NCBI GenBank assembly: GCA_965232485.1 | Contig: OZ246975.1 | Location: 1,240,001-1,304,000 of the forward strand | DNA: 64,000 nt | From: VXPQ01 sp965232485 | GTDB lineage: Bacteria > Bacteroidota > Rhodothermia > Rhodothermales > VXPQ01 | Direction: 5' to 3' | Shown here: piece by piece, positions 46,009 through 53,964 of the stretch | Numbering within the stretch: position 1 is the first letter of the stretch | How the letters are laid out: the number at the start of each line of letters is the position of its first letter | The notes under the pieces: model-generated | Database searches by the model: none | What the model was told of the DNA's origin: nothing | Seen by the model: only the letters and a program-made list of their open reading frames with translations | Position numbers and translations under genes: made by a program

Positions 46009-47574
46009 CTACCAGACGGAAGCAAGCGTCCACATGTCGAGCGACGCGAGGCGGGCGGCGCCTCCTTCCGCGTAGATACTCACCCCCTCGCTGTCCGGCG
46101 ACGGAAACACCTGGCTGGTGAACACGATGGCGCCGTCGTCCGCAAAGACCTCCACCGACGACCAGTCCACGAACACATGCAGTTTTACGCGTCCCTCCGG
46201 CGCGTCCATAGACGCCTCAAAGAGATCCGCAAACGTCGGATGAAATTCCTTTTCGCCAGCGTGGCGCCGGTCCACAAATACCTCCTTGCGATGCACGTCG
46301 TACCCGATCACCGTCTCTTCCTCTTCGCCCTGCCGCACCTTCAGGCCCACTTCCGCGGCGTCGCCGACCTCCAGTTCGACAACCAGTTCAATGGCTTTGC
46401 CGGCGATCCCTTCGCCGCTCAGGTCATGTTCCCCTGCCGCTATGGCGCGTGCGTCGAGGCGGCGGTGCGTTTCGCGCAGCGTCTTCAGTTCCTCGACGGG
46501 TCTCTGCACCAGCCGCAGATCACCGAGCGCGTCGGCGCGCAGCGACAGTGCGCGGGGCAAACTTTGTCCGCTGCGCCAGGGGTCGGTGGGAATCTCTCCG
46601 GCATACAGCCAATTGTTCAGCCAGCCCACCCACAGGCGGCGGCCATCTTCTTCCGGCACGTCGGACCAGGAAATGGCGGCGTAGAAATCCTTCCCATAAT
46701 CCACCCAGCGGGTATCCTCGTGCTCGGCGACGAAGGTGGTCCCATCGAAATGCCCTACGAAATACTGCCCCCCCGAACCGCCCGCGACGGTACCCCCTCC
46801 ATTATCCACGTCCAGCGCCCAACGCGTCTCCCCCGGCCGGTTCTCGACGGGCAACTCGAACAGGTCGGGGCATTCCCAGATGCCGGTCACGTTCCCCGCA
46901 GGGCCGAACTCGCTCATGAATGTCCAGGATTTCAGGTCCTTCGAGGAATACAAATGTACTTTTCGGTCCACGGACAGCGCCACGACCATGACCCATTTCT
47001 CCTCCGGCGCATGCCAGAACACCTTGGGGTCCCGAAAATCCGCCAGGCCTATGTCGAGGACAGGATTGCCCTCGTACGGGGTCCAGGTGCGGCCCCGGTC
47101 GACGCTCCAGGCGATGTACTGCGCTTGCAGGCGCCGTTCCCGATAGTGCCCCGTATAAATGGCGATCATCGGCGGGTTATCTTCCGTTCCGAACCCGCTC
47201 GTATTATTCCAGTCCACCACCGCGCTGCCGGAAAACGCCATGACGCTGTCCGTTTCGGGGATGGCGACGGGCAAATGCTCCCAGTGAAGCATGTCGGGAC
47301 TGACGGCGTGGCCCCAGCTCATATGCCCCCAGCGCGCGCCGAAAGGATTGTACTGGTAGAACAAGTGGTACTCGTCGTCGAACCAGACCAGCCCGTTCGG
47401 GTCGTTGGTCCAGTTCACGGCAGGCGTAAAATGGTATTGCGGACGGTAGCGCTCCGTGTAGGTGGGTTCGGGCTGCGCTTTGGCGCGATGCGCCGGGACT
47501 GCGGTCAGCGCCATGGCAAGAAGAACCGCCGCCGTCCACGCAGCGGCGGGCAAACGCAGGGAAAAGAAACGCAT
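46009..47574 (-). CDS. GH32 fructanase (levanase/inulinase/invertase family)
   Basis: A 521-residue exported enzyme that cleaves beta-fructosidic bonds. The catalytic residues are visible: nucleophile Asp in NWTNDPNGLVW, the transition-state Asp in FRDPKVFW, and the acid/base Glu in GIWECPDLFELP. The C-terminal beta-sandwich contains VDWSSVEVFADDG. The ATG at 47574 directly precedes the signal peptide (RLPAAAWTAAVLLAMALTA); longer starts at 47589 and 47616 exist and none has a clear ribosome-binding site. First gene of the fructan locus; levan versus inulin versus sucrose cannot be decided from sequence. The 450 bases upstream, up to 48026, contain no gene I can support apart from a dispersed repeat. 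Confidence 0.93.
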   Translation of the reverse strand: MRFFSLRLPAAAWTAAVLLAMALTAVPAHRAKAQPEPTYTERYRPQYHFTPAVNWTNDPNGLVWFDDEYHLFYQYNPFGARWGHMSWGHAVSPDMLHWEHLPVAIPETDSVMAFSGSAVVDWNNTSGFGTEDNPPMIAIYTGHYRERRLQAQYIAWSVDRGRTWTPYEGNPVLDIGLADFRDPKVFWHAPEEKWVMVVALSVDRKVHLYSSKDLKSWTFMSEFGPAGNVTGIWECPDLFELPVENRPGETRWALDVDNGGGTVAGGSGGQYFVGHFDGTTFVAEHEDTRWVDYGKDFYAAISWSDVPEEDGRRLWVGWLNNWLYAGEIPTDPWRSGQSLPRALSLRADALGDLRLVQRPVEELKTLRETHRRLDARAIAAGEHDLSGEGIAGKAIELVVELEVGDAAEVGLKVRQGEEEETVIGYDVHRKEVFVDRRHAGEKEFHPTFADLFEASMDAPEGRVKLHVFVDWSSVEVFADDGAIVFTSQVFPSPDSEGVSIYAEGGAARLASLDMWTLASVW

Positions 47575-48014
47575 AATGTGGTCTGGCATAGTCAAAAAGA
47601 GCGGTTTGCAACGCATGAAACATACGCGGATATTGGAAATAATGCGAAACCCGGGCTATTTCCGGGCGGCGCAGCGAAATCAGCCTTCGCCCTGCATGGC
47701 TCGCCGCATCCAGGCTGCGCCCTCGCAACCGGCTTCCGAAATATGTGCGCGGCAACGGAACGATCCCGGAACCGCGCCGGGCATGCTTCCGACAATCGCA
47801 AGGCTTCCAGCGTCCGTCAGGCGATCTGTTCCGCGCGAAGGACCTGTCCCGACCCCGCGTCCCCAAGGGATCAAGGCCCCTGCTTGTTCGTATGACTATG
47901 ATATTATTTACGCACTGGAAAATCACAGGCGGCGGATCCGGCCTTACGTCGCCCTGCAATGTGCTCCGCGGTAACTCCCTCTCTTCGTTCCCCGAATCGA
48001 TGCTTCAGGGATAC

Positions 48015-48128
48015 GTAAAGGACGACATGATGGCGTCGTTGAAATCAGCGAAAAATACGACGAATTCGGGGTGTCGCGGACGTGACGCGCCCTTCGGGAA
48101 GCTACGAGGACTTAAGGATGCTCTGATC
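48015..48128 (+). repeat. Dispersed repeat, copy D, fused to the 5' end of the FKBP gene
   Basis: Bases 48018-48106 closely match 27112-27204 of the MITE-like element (shared stretches include AATCAGCGAAA, GTGTCGCGG/TTGTCGCGG and GCGCCCTTCGGGA). They are followed by the end motif AAGGATGCTCTGATCAGGTC. The signal-sequence part of the FKBP lipoprotein begins right where the repeat ends. Confidence 0.75.
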
Positions 48129-48701
48129 AGGTCCGCTTCGCTTAGGCGAATACTCCTGCTTGCAGTCCTTGCCTGCGCCGCGAGCGGTTGCGACGTCAAC
48201 GAAGAGGCGCCCCCGGTTAACATTCTGGTGCCCCGCGAGGTAGCCGCCAACGCACAAGTAACGACGGACAGCGGCTTGAAGTACTACGACTTCGTGGTCG
48301 GAGACGGCGAGCAGGCCGATTCCACGCATCGCGTTACGGTGCACTACGCCGGATGGCTCGAAAACGAAAACCTCGTAGGGAGTTCGTACGCCCTGGGCTC
48401 GCCGTTGACCGTCCGACTTGTTTCAAACGAAGTGATCGACGGATGGGTCGAAGGCATTCCGGGCATGCGCGAAGGCGGCGAACGACAGTTGGTCATTCCG
48501 CCGGAGCTCGCCTACGGCGAAACGGGGTTCCGGGACGCCGGCATTCCCCCGAACGCCACGCTCATCTATGAAATCGAACTCCTCGATACGGAAGACGAAG
48601 GCGGCGACGATGATGACGATGACGATGACGACGATGACGACGATGACGATGACGACGATGACGACGACGATGGCGATAGCGATGGCGACAACGACGGATA
48701 G
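48027..48701 (+). CDS. FKBP-type peptidyl-prolyl isomerase lipoprotein with poly-Asp tail
   Basis: The core is one FKBP domain: LKYYDFVVGDGEQAD, VTVHYAGWLEN, then VIDGWVEGIPGMREGG and IPPNATLIYEIELLD. It accelerates Pro isomerisation of exported proteins. A lipobox LACAASGC precedes it, so it is a periplasm-facing or surface lipoprotein. The C-terminus is a run of 22 Asp followed by GDSDGDNDG, perhaps for calcium binding. The start is unclear: the signal sequence LRRILLLAVLACAASGC has no ATG close by, only a CTG at 48123. The nearest in-frame ATGs (48027, 48030) lie in the dispersed repeat and would add about 30 residues. Confidence 0.82.
   Translation: MMASLKSAKNTTNSGCRGRDAPFGKLRGLKDALIRSASLRRILLLAVLACAASGCDVNEEAPPVNILVPREVAANAQVTTDSGLKYYDFVVGDGEQADSTHRVTVHYAGWLENENLVGSSYALGSPLTVRLVSNEVIDGWVEGIPGMREGGERQLVIPPELAYGETGFRDAGIPPNATLIYEIELLDTEDEGGDDDDDDDDDDDDDDDDDDDDDDGDSDGDNDG
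48606..48671 (+). repeat. GAY trinucleotide run encoding 22 aspartates
   Basis: Twenty-two consecutive GAC/GAT codons in mixed order. The mixture shows the tract is not a fresh slippage product, yet it remains repetitive enough to vary in length in frame. Confidence 0.95.
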
Positions 48702-48757
48702 CCGCAAAACCCGTTAACATTCCCTCCTGCCAGCGTATTCACCCACCGCCTTCTCAC

Positions 48758-49786
48758 ATGATTGAAACGAGCATTATAGGCAGTTATGCCTGGCCGTCCT
48801 GGTTTTTCACCAGCATAGAGGCCATGAAACGGGACGAATACGGCGTCCGGGATATCGAGGAAACGCTGAACGACGCCGTGGACCTGGCCATCCGGGATCA
48901 GGAGGACGCCGGCGTAGACGTCATTTCCGATGGCGAAATGCGGCGGATCGGGTTCTTCACCGCCGGTTTTTACGGACGGCTGTCTGGCCTCGGCGCCATT
49001 GAGCCGAGCCCCCGACGCATCGGTCCGGCGGGGCACGATCAACGGGAACTATACGAAGCGCTGGAGCCGATCGCTGCTCCGAACGGCCTGGGCCTCGTCG
49101 CCGAGTACCGGTATGCCCGAACGCGTACGCAACGACGCATCAAAATGCCCTGCCCCGGGCCGTATACGCTGGCCGGACGCATCAAAACGCCCGGGAAACA
49201 CTACCGGGACCGCATGGAAGTAGCCCATGCCTTTTCCGACCTCATCCGGACCGAATTGCAGCAACTGGTCAAGGAAGGCGTGGATTTCATTCAACTGGAC
49301 GAGCCTTCGTACGCCGTCCATCCCGAGGCCCCCTCGGAATTCGTCGAACTATTCAACCGCGCCGTGGACGGCGTCGACGCCCGCATAGGCATTCATCTGT
49401 GCTTCGGAAATTTCTCGGGACGGCCTGTGGCGCGCCGTGCGTACGCCCCGCTGTTTCCGCATATTCTGGATATGCATGCGGACGAATTCGCCATGGAATT
49501 CGCCAATCGCGAACTGGCCGAAATCGAACTCACCGAACGCCTGGCGGAAGCCGGAAAAGACGTGGCGGCGGGACTCGTGGACGTGAAAAATTATTTCGTA
49601 GAATCGCCGGAACTGGTGGCGCAGCGCATCCGGGCGCTCCTTGCGTACGTGCCTCCCGAACGCCTTTCCATTACGCCGGACTGCGGATTCAGCCAGACGG
49701 CCCGCTGGGCGGCGCGCGCCAAACTGCACGCCATGGCGCAAGGCGCGCAGATCGCGCGGGCGGAACTATCAGGATACGCTGGATAA
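48758..49786 (+). CDS. MetE-like cobalamin-independent methyltransferase (core domain)
   Basis: A 342-residue TIM-barrel protein resembling the C-terminal catalytic domain of MetE, without the N-terminal domain of the full 750-residue enzyme. The start TSIIGSYAWPSWF, the GVDVISDGEMRR loop, VDFIQLDEPSYAV, and the zinc-binding candidates HLCFGN and TPDCGFSQ are visible. Such short forms transfer methyl groups to thiols, some to homocysteine from methylcobalamin or other donors, so methionine synthesis is possible but not proven. Confidence 0.82.
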   Translation: MIETSIIGSYAWPSWFFTSIEAMKRDEYGVRDIEETLNDAVDLAIRDQEDAGVDVISDGEMRRIGFFTAGFYGRLSGLGAIEPSPRRIGPAGHDQRELYEALEPIAAPNGLGLVAEYRYARTRTQRRIKMPCPGPYTLAGRIKTPGKHYRDRMEVAHAFSDLIRTELQQLVKEGVDFIQLDEPSYAVHPEAPSEFVELFNRAVDGVDARIGIHLCFGNFSGRPVARRAYAPLFPHILDMHADEFAMEFANRELAEIELTERLAEAGKDVAAGLVDVKNYFVESPELVAQRIRALLAYVPPERLSITPDCGFSQTARWAARAKLHAMAQGAQIARAELSGYAG

Positions 49787-49793
49787 CGCTGCG

Positions 49794-50642
49794 TCACGCC
49801 GGCAAATCGCAACTCCACCGCCCTCCGGCGGCAAGCCGAATCGCACGAACGCCCAAACGCGCCGCCTCCTCGAAGAACGGTTCGGGCGAAGCCGTATTGA
49901 AAGCGAACATCTCGTAGTGGCACGGGATGGCGACCCGCGCCCCTATATCGCGAGCGAGGCGGGCCGCCTCCTCGCCGGTCAGGTTGCCGGGTACGCCGCG
50001 CGCCGGGTCCCGCCCGTTCACCGGCAACATGCACGCATCGATACGGAACGGGCGCAAGAGATCGGCCATGCCCTCGTACCGGATCGTATCCCCGCTGTGA
50101 TACACCGTCCACGGGCCGAATCGCACCACATATCCGAGGTGCGTATGCCGCCCCGCCTCGTCCGTTTCGAGGGTCTCGTGCGCGGCGGGCACGGCGGCGA
50201 ACCGGAACGGCCCGACGAGGCGTTCCGTCCCGACCGTCATGCCGACAGGCCATGCAGGATCGCACTGCAAGCGATTCGCCGCGAAAGCCCGGTTCGCTTC
50301 CGGGACGACCAGCCGCAGCGCCGCGTTCGCTCGCCTCAGCGGCGTCAGGGTTTCCGCATCCAGATGGTCCGTATGGTTGTGCGTGGAAGTCGCCACGTCT
50401 ATGCGTTCAAGGCGCTCCGGGGCAATGACGCGCTCCGTGAGCCGTACGTGGGGCTTGGCCGTGCCGGCGTATTTTCGGGTCAGCGAGTCGGACAGGTACG
50501 GGTCGAACAGCAGGCGTGCGCCCTGCCATTGCAGCAAAAAACCGCTCTGACCCAGCCACCAGAGATGAAACGGTTCGGCGCGGTCCTGCGCGGCGCGCAC
50601 GTCCGCAAGAAAATCGTCGCCGGAACGTTCGGGCCGAATCAT
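49794..50642 (-). CDS. UlaG-like metallo-beta-lactamase-fold hydrolase
   Basis: A 282-residue cytoplasmic metal-dependent hydrolase. The HxHxDH motif is STHNHTDHLDAE, with further ligand regions VPAAHETLE, VYHSGDTIRYEG and IPCHYEMFAFN. The early WWLGQSGFLLQW strand is typical of the UlaG branch, which opens lactones or cuts phosphoesters. The ATG at 50642 gives the normal family length; a much longer frame runs back over the divergent methyltransferase and is a shadow. Its stop is eight bases from the end of the convergent MetE-like gene. Confidence 0.87.
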   Translation of the reverse strand: MIRPERSGDDFLADVRAAQDRAEPFHLWWLGQSGFLLQWQGARLLFDPYLSDSLTRKYAGTAKPHVRLTERVIAPERLERIDVATSTHNHTDHLDAETLTPLRRANAALRLVVPEANRAFAANRLQCDPAWPVGMTVGTERLVGPFRFAAVPAAHETLETDEAGRHTHLGYVVRFGPWTVYHSGDTIRYEGMADLLRPFRIDACMLPVNGRDPARGVPGNLTGEEAARLARDIGARVAIPCHYEMFAFNTASPEPFFEEAARLGVRAIRLAAGGRWSCDLPA

Positions 50643-50686
50643 GGGAATGTCTTGCGTTGAAAAAACGTTCGGTGGAATCCCTTTGC

Positions 50687-50715
50687 TTGACGCCCATGCT
50701 CTCAATCGGTATACT
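50687..50715 (+). promoter_or_regulatory. Sigma-70-type promoter of the adenine methyltransferase gene
   Basis: TTGACG (50687-50692) and TATACT (50710-50715) are separated by 17 bases, with a predicted start near 50722, about 68 bases before the ATG. This is the classical proteobacterial layout, not the TTTG/TAnnTTTG type usual in Bacteroidota. Confidence 0.65.
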
Positions 50716-50789
50716 GCATGGACCGCCGGGGACAAACGCGCCGTCGCGGGAAATACAATGCGGGAATATACGTTCGGAAGAGTTACGGG

Positions 50790-51821
50790 ATGGATAGCCA
50801 CGCGAAAATAGACTATCCGGGGCCATTGTTCCGGGACATCGACGACTCGGCGCAAAAAACGGGGGGCGAGACGACAACGTTGTCCGCTTCCCGTGTTCGG
50901 AAAATTCCGAACCGCGACCCCCGTAACCGGGCAACCGTGGTTGCGCCATCCGTGACTTTTCCGGAATCGCCGATTCCGGCGGTCAACGTAGCCCAGATCC
51001 CGCAACGCAGTCCTCTCAGATATCCCGGCGGCAAAACATGGCTGATTCCCCATATTCGGGCATGGCTTGGAGGTTTGCCTGCCCCCGATCTCCTCATTGA
51101 GCCCTTTGCGGGGGGAGGTATTGTTTCCTTGACGGCCGTTATGGAAAGCCTGGTCAAACGATGCATAATGATTGAGCTGGACCGGGATGTGTCGGCTTTT
51201 TGGCATGCCGCGTTGCGTCAGGGAGATGAACTGATCCGGCGCGTGCAAGCATTCGATCCAACCCGATCCAATGTACAGGCACTGACGAACGCAGCCCCTC
51301 GAAACACTGCCGAACATGGTTTCCGCACGCTGGTTCTGAATCGTACGCGACGGAGCGGTATCCTTGCCCCGGGCGCATCCCTTTCCAAAAAGGGCGAGAA
51401 CGGACACGGCATTTCATCAAGGTGGTATCCTGGTACCCTTGTCAAGCGTCTGGAAGCGATTGGCCACTATGCGGATCGCATAGCCTTTTGCGAGACGGAC
51501 GGTATGCAATTCCTCGAAGCGCTCTCTTGCGATCTCAATGAAGATGTCGCTATTTTCGTCGATCCGCCATACACTGCGGGGGGGAAACGCGCGGGCTCGC
51601 GACTCTATGCCCACAGTGAAATCGACCATGAACGGTTATTTGACATACTGGCCGGAACCGGGGCGAATTTTCTGATGACGTACGATTGTGCGCCCGAAAT
51701 CCTGTCGCTGATACGCCTGCACGGATTTTTCGCTGTGCGGGTGCTAATGAAGAACAGTCATCACACGCGCCTCCCGGAATTGATCATCACCCCAAAACCC
51801 ATTTTTCATAACCCGTCATGA
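50790..51821 (+). CDS. D12-class (Dam-like) DNA adenine N6-methyltransferase
   Basis: A 343-residue methyltransferase. The D12 signature order is present: SPLRYPGGKTWLIPHI (about residue 73), the SAM-binding LLIEPFAGGGIVSL, and the catalytic FVDPPYTAGG. It methylates adenine in a short DNA site; the site cannot be read from sequence. About 65 extra N-terminal residues precede the domain. I chose the ATG at 50790, downstream of the promoter; a frame from 50718 would start upstream of the expected transcript start. Its stop overlaps the start of a truncated endonuclease-like frame, as in a restriction-modification operon. Confidence 0.9.
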   Translation: MDSHAKIDYPGPLFRDIDDSAQKTGGETTTLSASRVRKIPNRDPRNRATVVAPSVTFPESPIPAVNVAQIPQRSPLRYPGGKTWLIPHIRAWLGGLPAPDLLIEPFAGGGIVSLTAVMESLVKRCIMIELDRDVSAFWHAALRQGDELIRRVQAFDPTRSNVQALTNAAPRNTAEHGFRTLVLNRTRRSGILAPGASLSKKGENGHGISSRWYPGTLVKRLEAIGHYADRIAFCETDGMQFLEALSCDLNEDVAIFVDPPYTAGGKRAGSRLYAHSEIDHERLFDILAGTGANFLMTYDCAPEILSLIRLHGFFAVRVLMKNSHHTRLPELIITPKPIFHNPS

Positions 51822-51991
51822 GCGCGCCACGCTATGGTATCGCTGAGTGGTACGGATATTCCCTTCTGGATTTATCGCCCTCCGAGAGAAATCGTTTTGC
51901 CCGGATAGCACGGAACAACAGGGCGGATGAACGCCCCTGCTGTCCATTTCAGGAAGGGAAACCGCCATGCAGTAAAAAGGGTGGGGTATAG
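51818..51991 (+). pseudogene. Truncated NotI-family-like restriction endonuclease start
   Basis: The ATG at 51818 overlaps the methyltransferase stop (ATGA). The 57-residue frame begins MSAPRYGIAEWYGYSLLDLS, then has SERNRFARIA and CPFQEGKPPC with KKGGV before a TAG at 51989. The order of an EWYG start, a CPF motif, a paired Cys and a KKGGV segment matches my recollection of NotI-type endonucleases, where the next residue is the metal-binding Cys of GGVC. The remaining 250-300 residues are missing, so the nuclease is dead. Confidence 0.55.
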
Positions 51992-52221
51992 GCGTATGCA
52001 GTGCGCCGAGACGATTTCGAAACGATTCTGCAAAATAAATTAGAAGTACTCAAATAAGCGATCGAATCGCTCAATTCAGCAGCAAACAGAGAATATCTTG
52101 CATCGGCGCCTGTTTTCTTTGAAGAATTTACAAGAAAAGAATCATCCGCGAACCGTAAAACCATGTAAGCGGTTAACGGGGAGGCTGCCGCACCAGTAAC
52201 CTGAAAATACCATCCCTCCCC
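51992..52221. other. Gene-free interval after the endonuclease remnant
   Basis: In the same frame as the remnant, directly after its stop, 21 codons are open (AYAVRRDDFETILQNKLEVL and a Lys, then TAA at 52055). They have coding-like composition and could be another scrap of the deleted gene. The rest, up to the epimerase start, is more AT-rich than its surroundings and shows no gene or hairpin I can support. Confidence 0.4.
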
Positions 52222-53370
52222 ATGCGACGACGCACGATCTTTCCGATGCTTTCCCTCCTGCTCATGGCTTCCTGTACTGGCGCCCCGGACGAGGCGGAAG
52301 CGCCGGAACCTGCCCCCGGCGTACAGGTCGCCCCGTTCGGCGAAGTAAACGGCGCGCCCGTAGAACTCTTCACGCTGACGAACGCGCACGACATGGAAAT
52401 CCGGCTTACGAACTATGGAGGAATCGTGACCCATCTGTTCGTACCGGACGCCGAGGGCAAAGCGGGCGACATAGCGCTGGGATACGATACGCTCGCCGAA
52501 TATCTGGAATCGTCCCCCTATTTCGGCTCCCTCGTCGGACGGTACGGAAACCGGATCGGCGGGGCCTCCTTCGCGCTGGATGGCGAAACCTTTGCGCTCG
52601 CCGCCAACAACGGCCCCAACCATTTGCACGGAGGCGAACGAGGATTCGACAAGGTGGTCTGGGCGGCGGAGCCGTTCGAAGAACCCGGACGACGCGGCGT
52701 ACGGCTCGCCTACGTCAGCCCGGACGGGGAAGAAGGTTATCCGGGCGCGCTTGAGGTCGAAGTAACGTACGCCCTCACAGACGAAAACGCCTTCGAAGTA
52801 GACTACCGCGCCACGACCGACAAGGCAACCCCGGTCAACCTGACGCAGCACACCTACTTCAATCTGGCGGGAATCGGCAACGGGGATATTTTTGGCCATG
52901 AGCTTACGCTCCATGCAGACCGGTTCACGCCCGTGGACGAAGGATTGATTCCCACCGGAGCGCTGCAACCGGTCGCCGGAACGCCCTTCGACTTCACGAA
53001 GCCGACAGCCATAGGCGCCCGCATCGATGCGGACGATACGCAAATCGAGCGCGGCGGCGGCTACGACCACAACTTCGTCCTGAGCACGGAGGCAGGCGTT
53101 CTGAAACACGCTGCGCGGGTAACAGACCCCGTCAGCGGGCGCGTCATGGACGTGCACACGACCGAACCCGGCGTCCAGTTCTACACAGGAAATTTTCTGG
53201 ACGGATCTCTTTCCGGCAAGGGCGTATCTTACGGGAAGCGCAGCGGTTTCTGCCTCGAAACACAACATTTTCCCGACTCGCCGAACCAGGACGCCTTCCC
53301 CTCGACCATTCTGCGGCCTGGAGAAACATATGCTTCGCGCACCATCTATTCCTTCGACGCATTGCCATGA
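52222..53370 (+). CDS. galM: Aldose 1-epimerase (galactose mutarotase) lipoprotein
   Basis: A 382-residue exported enzyme (lipobox LLLMASC, Cys18) that interconverts alpha and beta anomers of aldoses. Family motifs are LTNYGGIVTHLFVPD, YFGSLVGRYGNRIGG (substrate-binding Asn-Arg), NHLHGGERGFDK (His), VNLTQHTYFNL (catalytic His) and CLETQHFPDSPNQ (catalytic Glu). Export means it acts on sugars outside the cytoplasm, for example those released by surface glycosidases. The stop overlaps msrA by four bases. Confidence 0.93.
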   Translation: MRRRTIFPMLSLLLMASCTGAPDEAEAPEPAPGVQVAPFGEVNGAPVELFTLTNAHDMEIRLTNYGGIVTHLFVPDAEGKAGDIALGYDTLAEYLESSPYFGSLVGRYGNRIGGASFALDGETFALAANNGPNHLHGGERGFDKVVWAAEPFEEPGRRGVRLAYVSPDGEEGYPGALEVEVTYALTDENAFEVDYRATTDKATPVNLTQHTYFNLAGIGNGDIFGHELTLHADRFTPVDEGLIPTGALQPVAGTPFDFTKPTAIGARIDADDTQIERGGGYDHNFVLSTEAGVLKHAARVTDPVSGRVMDVHTTEPGVQFYTGNFLDGSLSGKGVSYGKRSGFCLETQHFPDSPNQDAFPSTILRPGETYASRTIYSFDALP

Positions 53371-53909
53371 CCGAACAAGTTCTGGAGCAGGCCACGCTCG
53401 GCGGCGGGTGCTTCTGGTGTCTCGAAGCCGTGTTCGAACCGCTTCGGGGGATTCGCCGCATCGTTCCGGGCTACGCCGGCGGCCATGTTCCCAAGCCGAC
53501 GTACCGGCAGGTATGCGCGGGACGCACGGGCCATGCCGAGGTGGTGCAAATCGACTTCGATCCTTCCGAAATCTCCTATCGTGACATTCTTGGCGTTTTC
53601 TTCGCCATGCACGACCCAACGACGCCGGACCGGCAAGGTGGAGACGTCGGGCCGCAATACCGCTCCATCATCTTGTGCCATGACGCAACCCAGGCAGCCG
53701 TAGCGCAAAGCACGCTGGTCGAGTTCGACGGCAAGGATATCTGGCGTAATCCGATTGTGACCGAAATCGAGCCAATGGAGGCTTTTTACCCTGCAGAAAA
53801 GGAACACCATGCGTACTACCGGGACAATGCCCGGCAACCTTATTGCCGCATCGTGATCGCCCCCAAAGTCGCCAAGCTACGCAAGGAATACGCCGCCCGC
53901 CTGCAATAG
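53367..53909 (+). CDS. msrA: Peptide methionine-S-sulfoxide reductase MsrA
   Basis: A 180-residue enzyme that repairs oxidised Met. The active site GGGCFWCLEAVF near residues 13-24 holds the catalytic Cys; GYAGGHVPKPTY and the GDVGPQYRSII segment are conserved, as is YCRIVIAPKVAK. It is translationally coupled to the upstream epimerase by an ATGA overlap. No signal peptide is visible, so it acts in the cytoplasm. Confidence 0.95.
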   Translation: MTEQVLEQATLGGGCFWCLEAVFEPLRGIRRIVPGYAGGHVPKPTYRQVCAGRTGHAEVVQIDFDPSEISYRDILGVFFAMHDPTTPDRQGGDVGPQYRSIILCHDATQAAVAQSTLVEFDGKDIWRNPIVTEIEPMEAFYPAEKEHHAYYRDNARQPYCRIVIAPKVAKLRKEYAARLQ

Positions 53910-53964
53910 ATGGTCCGCAGCAAACCGCTGTCCACCCCAAAACGCTGAAGTCGGCGCCCGCGCC

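Noticed and set aside
44483..46075. 530-codon plus-strand open frame
   Set aside because: Antisense to the MFS porter, whose membrane helices and signatures are all present.
47204..47959. Minus-strand frame upstream of the GH32 gene as a possible regulator
   Set aside because: Its 3' half is out of frame within the GH32 gene and the rest has no helix-turn-helix or other domain; composition fits non-coding DNA.
49794..51407. 537-residue start for the metallo-hydrolase
   Set aside because: The extra 255 residues are the complement of the D12 methyltransferase; the fold begins at the ATG at 50642.
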